From: Candidatus Zhuqueibacterota bacterium
GTDB lineage: Bacteria; Zhuqueibacterota; Zhuqueibacteria; Residuimicrobiales; Krinioviventaceae
Reading direction: 5' to 3'
DNA length: 54,632 nucleotides
Assembly: GCA_016928775.1 (NCBI GenBank)
Contig: JAFGKD010000070.1
Coordinates: 1 to 54,632 of the forward strand
The position numbers and the translations under genes were made by a program. Positions within the stretch are counted from its first letter, which is position 1; each line of letters opens with the position of its first letter. The notes beneath the pieces were generated by a model that was not told the DNA's origin, ran no database searches, and worked only from the letters and a program-made list of their open reading frames with translations. This document shows, piece after piece, positions 1 to 7,827 of the stretch.

Positions 1-1
1 C

Positions 2-160
2 GTCGCACATCATATTGATATTGAGCTGGAAAAAGTCACGGAGATCAACGATATCATGTCGTATGGTGTCATGATGACGCCGGGGCTCGTCGTTGAGGGG
101 GAGGTGAAAAGCAGCGGCAAGATCCCGAGTGCTGAGCAGATATTAGGTTGGCTTGAATAA
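2..160 (+). CDS. Thioredoxin-like small redox protein, C-terminal part
   Basis: This is the last 52 codons of a gene that begins before the window, ending at TAA. The frame contains VMMTPGLVVEGEVKSSG and then PSAEQI near the end. The cis-proline motif TPG, followed by a beta-hairpin with 'V-(E/D)-G-(E/K)-V', and a final helix starting P-S-x-E-x-I match the small redox-active disulfide family (TM0996/MTH895, thioredoxin_3). These are about 75-80 residue proteins with an N-terminal CxxC, which lies outside the window here. A disulfide or thiol exchange role is expected in the cytoplasm; the partner is not visible. The downstream 260 bases hold no gene I can support. Confidence 0.75.
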   Translation, partial: VAHHIDIELEKVTEINDIMSYGVMMTPGLVVEGEVKSSGKIPSAEQILGWLE

Positions 161-373
161 AAATGTTGTGATAACCAGGCGATTCAAAATGAAATTTATC
201 ATGGAGAGGTAAAATGAGAATATGATCCATCACGATTGGTTTGTGCCGGCTGGTCTTCGCAAGATGTCGGCAGTAGCCGGGCGCTGAGGCAAAGACGGCG
301 GAAAGGGGATATTGTAGCGGTTGCCTGTTCAGTCCACGGAATTCTGCTCCTGGACGATCAAGCAAATATTTTA

Positions 374-402
374 TTGATTTCTCTGTTATTGTCGAGTATA
401 TT
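374..402 (+). promoter_or_regulatory. Promoter of the MFS/spermidine-synthase gene cluster
   Basis: A -35 TTGATT (374-379) and a -10 TATATT (397-402) are separated by exactly 17 bases. The start codon follows 20 bases after the -10, so the leader would be only about 13 nucleotides and has no Shine-Dalgarno sequence. It sits just before a run of co-directional genes reaching 14652. The sequence match is seen; use of the promoter is inferred. Confidence 0.6.
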
Positions 403-422
403 CACACAAAATTGAATCACTT

Positions 423-3383
423 ATGGGTCGCTTTGCTTTGACATCGGATAAAAAAAGACGTTCCATCCTGTTGATCGTTTTCTTCTTTTCAGGAGCAACA
501 GCCCTCGTCTATCAATTAGCCTGGATAAGAATGTTCGGCTTTGTTTTTGGCGTGTCTGTTTTTGCGATAAGTACTGTCCTCACCGCGTTTATGACAGGCC
601 TGGCATTAGGCAATTATCTCTTTGGCCGACTCGTTGATACGTCTAAAAACGCTCTCACTCTTTTTGCCTTTCTGCAGCTCGGTATTGGCTCATTCGCCTT
701 GACTTTTCCTTTCACTTTTAAGGCCTTTGAATTTTTTTATCTTTCTTTTCATCAACTTTTTCCAACCAGTTTTTATATCAGTAGTCTGATCCGGTTTGTT
801 TTTTCGTTCTTTTTTCTTTTAATTCCCACCACGCTGATGGGTGGCACTCTCCCGGTACTGACGAAATATTTTGTGAAAAATCTCGGCAATCTTGGGCACA
901 ATGTCGGCACCTTGTACAGTGTGAATAATTTAGGCGCTTTTATCGGATGTTTTGCAGCGGGTTTTCTACTCGTTCAGATGTGGGGGACAACAGAGACCAT
1001 TGTTCTGGCGGCTGTGATTAATATTATAATTGCCTTTGTTGTATTTTATATTCATACGAAAGGTACCAAAGGGAAGATTGAAAAAGTTCCACTTGTGAGT
1101 GAAAACATCGACAAATCAGGGCAAACAACATACTCTGGATTCATTGTGAAACTGGCACTCTGGGTGTTTGTTGTTGAAGGTTTTACGACGCTTTCCTATG
1201 AAGTCATTTGGACGCGCATTTTGGTGGGATTTTCATTCGATAAAAGCGTTTATTTCACCAGCACCGTCATCTTGAGTTTTATTTTTGGGCTGTCGGTCGG
1301 CAGTTGGCTGGTCTCTTTTTTTGTGGATCGACATAAAAATTTGCCGGCCCTGTTGGGGTGGATTGAGATGGGTATCGGGCTTGTCGCTATCGCGTTATTG
1401 CCGGTATTTTCAAAAATAGGCGCATATTTGGAGTCGGTGCGGCCTCTCTATGTGGGCTCGTGGCTTTTTCATATGGGCAGAGAGTATTTTATATTTTTTA
1501 TTGTCATGCTGTTTCCGGTCATTTTAATGGGAGCCACTTTTCCCATCGTCAGCAAAATATATACGCAACACATAAATCAACTGGGAACACGTATCGGAGT
1601 TGTTGGCGCGCTGGATACGGTGGGCTCGATCTTTGGCTCGTTTGTCGCTGGATTTATTTTTATTCCGTTTCTGGGCGTTGTCAATGCAGTGCTGCTCACC
1701 GCAGCGATCAATTTGGCCATCGGCTTTATCATCTTTTTCTTCCAACCGTACATGCGCAAGACATCCAAAATTATTGTTGGCCTAACAATATTGGTCTGTG
1801 CCGTTTTTTTGCTGCGCACGGTTCCGGGAAAAGCTTATTTTCAGACCTGGCTGACCAGTCAACCGGAAGATCGCCTTATCTTTTATAAAGAAGGAACTGC
1901 GGCAACTGTTTCGATTCCCCAGCATCTTGATGGCACGAAAGCCCTGTCCATCAACGGTGCCATTTCGGGCGAAGCCAGTCCGGGAGACCTCGAGGTGCAT
2001 CGATTGGAGGGCTATCTTCCCTATCTGCTTCACGATAATCCGGAAAATGCCTTGCTCATTGGCCTGGGTACTGGCGTCACCGCAAACTGCCTAATTCAAT
2101 CAGATATGAAATACGTGGAGTGTGTGGAAATCTGCCCTGAAGTTGTTGAGGCAGCAGAACATTCATTGGGCGAAGAAAACAGCCATGTTGTAAAAAATCA
2201 AAAATTCACCGGTATCATCGAGGACGGACGCAGCTTTTTGCTCATCACCGAGGTAAAATATGATATTATCACCTCGAGCGGCATTCACCCTCGCATGAGC
2301 CCCACTATTTACACCAGCGAGTTTTACCAAATTTGCCGAGATCATCTCACAGAAAACGGGGTGATGTGCAAATGGTTTCCGTCGAACTGGCTGAGCACAG
2401 ATGAATTTAAAATGCTCCTTAAATCTTTTATTGATGTATTTCCATACTCAAGTTTATGGGTTGGCAACGCCAGCCAGGCTATCCTCATTGGTAAAACAGA
2501 ACCGCTGGTGATAAATCTGGATATGCTGTCGCGCAAAATGAAAAGAGACAAGATATTCCACGATCTCGCAGCATCAGGCATGGAAACGCCGTCCAAGCTT
2601 TTGGCCAAATTTATTTGCCATGATGATTCACTGACAAAATATCTTGGCGATGTCTCCGTCAATTCGGATGACAATCCTGCCGTAGAATACAGCAGATATA
2701 TGAACAAAGCACGTAATCCAGAAATAATCCGGGATTTGATCGATTTGAAGCATGGCCAATCACATCTGTTAATGCAAAAATCAGACAGCCTGATGATTGC
2801 GCATGACGAATTTGAACGATACTGGCGCGCTGAAAAATATTTTATGATCGCCAATATTATCAATTTTACCGGAGATCGTTTGCCAGACATGCTCAATGCG
2901 CTGAACCGGGCAATCGAACTGGATTCGACAAATATTCGTTATCGCGAAAGCCTGGCAATTATATTGTACAAAAATGCAAAATATCAAGAAGCGTTAGCGC
3001 ATATGCTTCGCATCATTGAGCTGCAACCAGATTGTGGCCCACATTATGAAAATGCGGGAAGAATTTATTTCGACATTCAGGACAAAAACCGCGCCTTTGA
3101 CATGTTCCGGCGGGCTCTCCAGATAAATCCGGAGCTCGCTTTGTCACGCTATTACCTTGCATTATTATATGCGTCTGAAAACAAGCTGAACAGAAGCATT
3201 GCAGAGTTGAAAAAAGTCATCGAGCTTTATCCGAGATTTATCAGCGCCCATTTTGACCTCGGCGTGTTGTATTCGTCTCTCAACAATATAGAGTCGGCAA
3301 AAGCGTGTTTTAATAAATGTCTTGAGATTCAGCCAGATCACGAACAGGCAAAAAAGCTGTTACGGCAGCTCAAATCCAGCTAA
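423..3383 (+). CDS. Fused MFS-like membrane / spermidine synthase-like / TPR protein
   Basis: 986 residues in three parts. Residues 1 to about 470 hold two hydrophobic blocks of roughly six membrane segments each, as in the MFS-spermidine synthase fusion family. Residues about 480-690 form a spermidine-synthase-like Rossmann domain with the SAM/dcSAM-binding motif GLGTG at 547-551, an acidic strand end (VEICPEVVEAAE) and the YTSEFY motif. From about 790 to the end are four to five TPR repeats. The usual catalytic-loop motif (S-D/E-P) reads T-S-S-G-I-H-P at 617-623, so the acidic residue is absent and aminopropyl transfer is doubtful. First gene of a plus-strand cluster; the sulfatase-like gene follows closely. 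The domain order is clear from sequence. The substrate is unknown; transport or modification of an envelope compound is only a guess. Confidence 0.8.
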   Translation: MGRFALTSDKKRRSILLIVFFFSGATALVYQLAWIRMFGFVFGVSVFAISTVLTAFMTGLALGNYLFGRLVDTSKNALTLFAFLQLGIGSFALTFPFTFKAFEFFYLSFHQLFPTSFYISSLIRFVFSFFFLLIPTTLMGGTLPVLTKYFVKNLGNLGHNVGTLYSVNNLGAFIGCFAAGFLLVQMWGTTETIVLAAVINIIIAFVVFYIHTKGTKGKIEKVPLVSENIDKSGQTTYSGFIVKLALWVFVVEGFTTLSYEVIWTRILVGFSFDKSVYFTSTVILSFIFGLSVGSWLVSFFVDRHKNLPALLGWIEMGIGLVAIALLPVFSKIGAYLESVRPLYVGSWLFHMGREYFIFFIVMLFPVILMGATFPIVSKIYTQHINQLGTRIGVVGALDTVGSIFGSFVAGFIFIPFLGVVNAVLLTAAINLAIGFIIFFFQPYMRKTSKIIVGLTILVCAVFLLRTVPGKAYFQTWLTSQPEDRLIFYKEGTAATVSIPQHLDGTKALSINGAISGEASPGDLEVHRLEGYLPYLLHDNPENALLIGLGTGVTANCLIQSDMKYVECVEICPEVVEAAEHSLGEENSHVVKNQKFTGIIEDGRSFLLITEVKYDIITSSGIHPRMSPTIYTSEFYQICRDHLTENGVMCKWFPSNWLSTDEFKMLLKSFIDVFPYSSLWVGNASQAILIGKTEPLVINLDMLSRKMKRDKIFHDLAASGMETPSKLLAKFICHDDSLTKYLGDVSVNSDDNPAVEYSRYMNKARNPEIIRDLIDLKHGQSHLLMQKSDSLMIAHDEFERYWRAEKYFMIANIINFTGDRLPDMLNALNRAIELDSTNIRYRESLAIILYKNAKYQEALAHMLRIIELQPDCGPHYENAGRIYFDIQDKNRAFDMFRRALQINPELALSRYYLALLYASENKLNRSIAELKKVIELYPRFISAHFDLGVLYSSLNNIESAKACFNKCLEIQPDHEQAKKLLRQLKSS

Positions 3384-3526
3384 CAAAAGCACTGCCCTGG
3401 TTGCCGGTCGCTATTGCTATTGACCAAAACGGGAATGAAATCACAGCGCATGTCGTTGTTTGGTACAGCGATCAGCTTGACAATATAAACAATCGTCGCG
3501 TCGGACAAGGTGTAATCAACAAAAGT

Positions 3527-5806
3527 ATGATGAGCAGAAAAAATTACCCAATTTTAACAAGAAAAATACCGGCGTACGCCGTCACGCTGAGCTTGTCTTT
3601 TCTGCTGATCGGTATTTTCGAAATCTTGAACAATGTTCTTTTCAAAATGCTGCACGTCGATGTATTTCCGAATCTGCTTTACAGCCGTTTTTTGCCAATA
3701 GTTTTTCTCTATTTTTTGAAAAGTCTTGAATATGTTGCTGTGTTTATTCTGTTTGTCATCATCTCTCTATTTGCCTATACGATAGTGAATATGTTGACTG
3801 AAAAGCAGGGAAAGAATGCGACAAATGCATCAGGTGATCGAATTCATAACATCCTGACTGCGTTGTATGATCTGCTTGTTCCTGCTATACTTGTCACCAT
3901 CTTATTCTTTCATTATGACGCCGGTCCTGCACCGCTTTCCTATTATTTCTATTTCCTCAGCGACACCACCTCTCAAACGCTAAAGTCTTTTGTTGATTTT
4001 AGTACCTTGAACACGATAATCAAAATAATCCTGTCCCTTCTTGTCGCCGGTTCTTTCCTCACCTTTCGAATTTCAAAATATGCCGGACACTATATTGCTC
4101 TTTTTCTTTTTTTGATTTCCCTGGCGGTGCTGCCCAATCTTGTTTATTTAATGCATCACTTTATTGGTGTTGTAGCAAAGGTATTGCTTGTTCTCGCTAT
4201 TCTGGGAATGCTCATATTCATTGTGCTGCTGATGAAACGGTTGTTCACGCTGGGCATATATCGATGGCTTGAAATAGCCCTGGTTCTTTTTTTCCTGACT
4301 CACATCGCCGGCACTGTTTATTTTTTTGGCATCCCGAAAAATACACACCTGAATATCGTGCACATTATCCTGGACACGCTCAGACAAAAATCTTTTAATG
4401 AAAAGACCATGCCGTTCCTCTTTAGCCTGAAGGACAAAGGAGTCTATTTTCCCAATAGTTACTCGTCCTCGGATAATACGGTGACATCTCACAATGCCAT
4501 CTATTACGGCAAACATCCCTCAAACGTTGGTCTGGAACATGGCCCATTTCCCGAAACAACGATCATGGAGGTGTTACGATCGCACGGCTATCGTACTGTC
4601 GTTGTGTCGGCAAACGGCCGTTTTTGCATTGTGAACGGCTTTGACAAAGGAGTGGAGGATTTTTACGAAGCTTGGAAATCCGATAATCACGTAAGAAATA
4701 TTCAGCTTTTGACAGATTATGGATTGTCAGAAAAATTCAGGATCATAGAAAAATATTTAACATATTACACGAGTAAATTTTTAAACAAGACAGGCTATAT
4801 CAATAAAAAGCCCCTGGGACATCGGGAGTACCGCTATTTTAATTATGAACCCGCCGAGGTTGTCAATGAATTTGTAAAACATGCTATCGATAAAAATCCC
4901 CCCTCGGACCCGCTCTATTTATTCATCAATTACCTTGATCCGCATACTCCATATTTGGCACCAACGACGGATTATATCGCTCCTGTTGTCGAACGACTCA
5001 AAACCGATATGCCGGATATTTACCACAAGCTGCACTTTGACCAGATTGCACTCAGCGATACGCTTATTTTTCAGCAAATTATGCTGATGTGGAAAGAGGT
5101 CGACAGCCTGTCGAACAAGCCGCTCAAAGACGATTTTTTAACTTTTTGTTACGAAAAAAACCTCATGTATCTTGATGAGCAAATGCGCGATTTGTTCGCC
5201 TGGTTCGAAGAAAAAGGAATGTTCCGTAATACGCTTTTTATCGTGACGTCCGATCATGGTGAATCCATCGGTGAGCACGATTTGTACGAACACGGAAATA
5301 AACGACTTTACAATCCGGAAATTCAGATACCTCTGATGATGCTTTTTCCCGAACAGCTAAAACCGATTGTCAAGCGCACTGTCGTCGAGATCAACACACA
5401 GTCGGTCGATTTTTTCCCAACCTTTATCGACGTGCTCGGCATCACCACTGATGTCGAACTGAACGGCGAAAGCCTGTTGCCGTTCATTTTGGGCGCGGCA
5501 GACAGCAGTGAGAATGATTATTCTATTGCCGAGTATACAAACGTAAGTGCGATAACCAATAATAAACACAAGCTGATCGTTCATCAAGAGACGGTCGAGT
5601 TTTATAATGTGGAGCAGGATCCAGAAGAAGCGAACAACCTTGCCGCACAAATGCCCGAATCTGTAGTGATGTTCAAGAAAAAACTGGTTGAATTTAAAAA
5701 AACCACCCATGTTGCTGCAAAAAGTCCATTCTCGGATACAACGGATGAATCTCGATATGATCCTGAGACGATAAGACTGCTCAAAACGTTGGGGTATATC
5801 AAATAG
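3527..5806 (+). CDS. Membrane sulfatase-superfamily enzyme with Thr nucleophile position
   Basis: 759 residues from the ATG at 3527. The frame is open back to a TTG at 3401, but that extension looks non-coding in composition and the ATG directly precedes a basic start and the first membrane helix. Residues about 1-270 hold six to eight membrane segments. The catalytic domain starts at HIILDTLRQ (about 280, first metal Asp), passes TVTSHNAIYYGKHP (about 318) where sulfatases have C-x-P-S-R, and has the second metal site TSDHGESIGEHD near 575. The residue aligned with the formylglycine Cys/Ser is Thr, as in phosphotransferases and phosphodiesterases of the alkaline phosphatase superfamily (LtaS type). 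So it is unlikely to be a true sulfatase. It ends in KTLGYIK, a short tail resembling that of the protein encoded at 13624-13818. Confidence 0.8.
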   Translation: MMSRKNYPILTRKIPAYAVTLSLSFLLIGIFEILNNVLFKMLHVDVFPNLLYSRFLPIVFLYFLKSLEYVAVFILFVIISLFAYTIVNMLTEKQGKNATNASGDRIHNILTALYDLLVPAILVTILFFHYDAGPAPLSYYFYFLSDTTSQTLKSFVDFSTLNTIIKIILSLLVAGSFLTFRISKYAGHYIALFLFLISLAVLPNLVYLMHHFIGVVAKVLLVLAILGMLIFIVLLMKRLFTLGIYRWLEIALVLFFLTHIAGTVYFFGIPKNTHLNIVHIILDTLRQKSFNEKTMPFLFSLKDKGVYFPNSYSSSDNTVTSHNAIYYGKHPSNVGLEHGPFPETTIMEVLRSHGYRTVVVSANGRFCIVNGFDKGVEDFYEAWKSDNHVRNIQLLTDYGLSEKFRIIEKYLTYYTSKFLNKTGYINKKPLGHREYRYFNYEPAEVVNEFVKHAIDKNPPSDPLYLFINYLDPHTPYLAPTTDYIAPVVERLKTDMPDIYHKLHFDQIALSDTLIFQQIMLMWKEVDSLSNKPLKDDFLTFCYEKNLMYLDEQMRDLFAWFEEKGMFRNTLFIVTSDHGESIGEHDLYEHGNKRLYNPEIQIPLMMLFPEQLKPIVKRTVVEINTQSVDFFPTFIDVLGITTDVELNGESLLPFILGAADSSENDYSIAEYTNVSAITNNKHKLIVHQETVEFYNVEQDPEEANNLAAQMPESVVMFKKKLVEFKKTTHVAAKSPFSDTTDESRYDPETIRLLKTLGYIK

Positions 5807-5967
5807 TGATTGTAAATAATTTTTACCCAGGGGATTCGTTTTCAGATTTTCTCAAACTGAAATTTTACAGTTGTTAACAAGCGTTACCCAAAATTCCAGA
5901 ACAAACAGAGACATGGTGCGTCTGATTTTATAATAAATATTCCTACGTCGTTACATTTGGAAATTCT

Positions 5968-7791
5968 GTGTCTGACGCTGCCGCCATTAAATCGAATAAT
6001 TGGCAATCATCAATTCTTTTTTCACTGTTTGTGCCGCTGTTCTATTTTGCTGCAATTTTTTGCTATATCCGTTGGCGACTTGATCCAGCGCTCATCTACC
6101 AATGCCAGGTCCCCCCTTTTTTATGGGATGATCAATTTTTTACCAGGTTTCTGGAATTTCCCGGCGGCCTTGTTATTTATCTGTCACATCTTTTTTCACA
6201 ATTTTATTATTTCCCCGTTTCCGGCGCGTTGATTTTAACAGCATGTTTGTTTTTCACTTTTTTGCTGTCACGTGCTATAATAAAGCATTTTTTCCCAAAG
6301 CTAAAAAATTCACTCGCAGCCTATTTGCCATCAATTTTCACCCTGATATTATTGAGTCAATATGAGCATCCTTTGAGCTATACGTTAGCGTGGTTGCTGA
6401 GCCAGCTCTTTTTTGTGCTTTATCTCAAGATACAATGCATGTCAGCCTTTATCCGTTTTCTGGCATTTATGCTCCAGGTGAGTGTCCTTTATTATGCCGC
6501 GGCTGGTTTCTATCTGCTCTTTGCAGCAATGGCTATTCTCACCGAAATTCTGTTCAAAAAGAGTCTGCTTCTTGGTGCTGTCTATTCTCTTTTCATGCTT
6601 GGTATTCCTCAACTGGCGCAGTCCGCATTTATTTTGACAACAAAAAGCGCCTATTTTTATTTGCTGTTGCCGATTTATGATTATCGGCCTTTTCTAACGC
6701 CCTATATCCTTTATCTCTACTTTCCGCTGTTACTTGTTCTGGCACAATCCGGTCTCCTCGACAGTATAAACCGTTTTGTTTTTCATCGAATTCAATATAG
6801 AATTGCGATTGTTTTTTTATTCCTGTTGACCGGACTCGCAGCGCTGCTGTCTTTTGATTCGACGATGTACAAAGTTCTCAAAGTTGACTATCTCGCGCGC
6901 CAGCGAGAATGGCACAAACTGTTAACGTTTGTCGAAAAGCGGCCCTCGGATGACATCCTGGTTGCCTATCAGACGAATCGGGCGCTTTATCATTTGGGAC
7001 GTCTTTCCTCTGATATGTTTTCGTTCAATCAGAATTGGAGGGTTAACGGACTCTTTTTGCCGGATGAAGCGCGGAAATTCTTTTCCATCCAGGTCAGCGA
7101 TCTTTACTGGGATATGGCATTCCTGAACGAATCGGAACATTGGGCTCAGGAAGATCACTCGAATTATTCGTTTGGCCCCAGACACTTGCAGCGTATGGCC
7201 ACGATCAGCATTCTTAAAGGCAACACCTCGTTAGCCACAATGTGCCTTGATGCATTGGCCAAGACTATTTTATATCGCGATTGGGCGTATGATCATAAAA
7301 AATACATTGACTATCCGGAACTGGTTGATACAAATTCTTATTTCGTCTATCTGCAAGACATGCAGATTACAAAAAATTTTATCATCACTTCTGGCTATCC
7401 GGAACACGACATGGACATGCTTTTACAGATAAATCCCGAGAATGTGGCTGCCTTTGAATACTTGATGGCGTACTATTTATTGACTTTTCGCTTGGGCGAA
7501 TTTATCGCAAAACTTCAATCGGCGACTTGTCTTAAGGAGCCATATTTTCCCAGACACTACCAGGAAGCAATCCTTGTTTATTTACACAGTACCCAATGGC
7601 GTGAACGCGAGTCACTGTGGGATGGAATTCACGTCAAAACAGTGGCCCAATTTAATGATTTTACCAAAATCCTTCGGCGCTACAATGGTGATGCTTACAC
7701 AGCACAAGATGAATTAAAGAAAAAATATGGTCATACCTATTGGTACTATAGCTTGTTTAATAATCCGGAGACAAGGCAAAAATCCTCTTGA
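5968..7791 (+). CDS. DUF6057-type polytopic membrane protein, copy 1
   Basis: 607 residues from a GTG start. Residues 1 to about 300 contain around ten hydrophobic segments. The C-terminal 300 residues are soluble and helical, with patterns such as YQTNRALYHLGRLSSDMF and HLQRMATISILKGN that look like degenerate TPR helices. It is homologous over its whole length to the protein at 27308-29140: shared features are the R-x-D-x-x-(L/I)-(I/F)-YQ segment near the start, the NRALY-(H/F)-x-G-(R/Q)-L segment and the K-K/A-Y-G-x-T-Y-W ending. I recognise both as the DUF6057 family known from Bacteroidota; no function is established. The next gene is a CxxCH-propeller lipoprotein, and this two-gene order is repeated at the second copy. 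Confidence 0.75.
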   Translation: MSDAAAIKSNNWQSSILFSLFVPLFYFAAIFCYIRWRLDPALIYQCQVPPFLWDDQFFTRFLEFPGGLVIYLSHLFSQFYYFPVSGALILTACLFFTFLLSRAIIKHFFPKLKNSLAAYLPSIFTLILLSQYEHPLSYTLAWLLSQLFFVLYLKIQCMSAFIRFLAFMLQVSVLYYAAAGFYLLFAAMAILTEILFKKSLLLGAVYSLFMLGIPQLAQSAFILTTKSAYFYLLLPIYDYRPFLTPYILYLYFPLLLVLAQSGLLDSINRFVFHRIQYRIAIVFLFLLTGLAALLSFDSTMYKVLKVDYLARQREWHKLLTFVEKRPSDDILVAYQTNRALYHLGRLSSDMFSFNQNWRVNGLFLPDEARKFFSIQVSDLYWDMAFLNESEHWAQEDHSNYSFGPRHLQRMATISILKGNTSLATMCLDALAKTILYRDWAYDHKKYIDYPELVDTNSYFVYLQDMQITKNFIITSGYPEHDMDMLLQINPENVAAFEYLMAYYLLTFRLGEFIAKLQSATCLKEPYFPRHYQEAILVYLHSTQWRERESLWDGIHVKTVAQFNDFTKILRRYNGDAYTAQDELKKKYGHTYWYYSLFNNPETRQKSS

Positions 7792-7827
7792 TCATGGTAA
7801 CATACCGGATAAATTGTAAAGTGGATT

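Noticed and set aside
69..365. 98-residue minus-strand frame at the window start
   Set aside because: It overlaps the thioredoxin-like gene end in antisense and the gene-free gap; composition is not protein-like and there is no ribosome-binding site.
3401..3526. Longer start for the membrane sulfatase relative from TTG at 3401
   Set aside because: The extra 42 residues lack a signal-like or conserved pattern, and the ATG at 3527 directly precedes the basic-plus-hydrophobic start of the membrane region.
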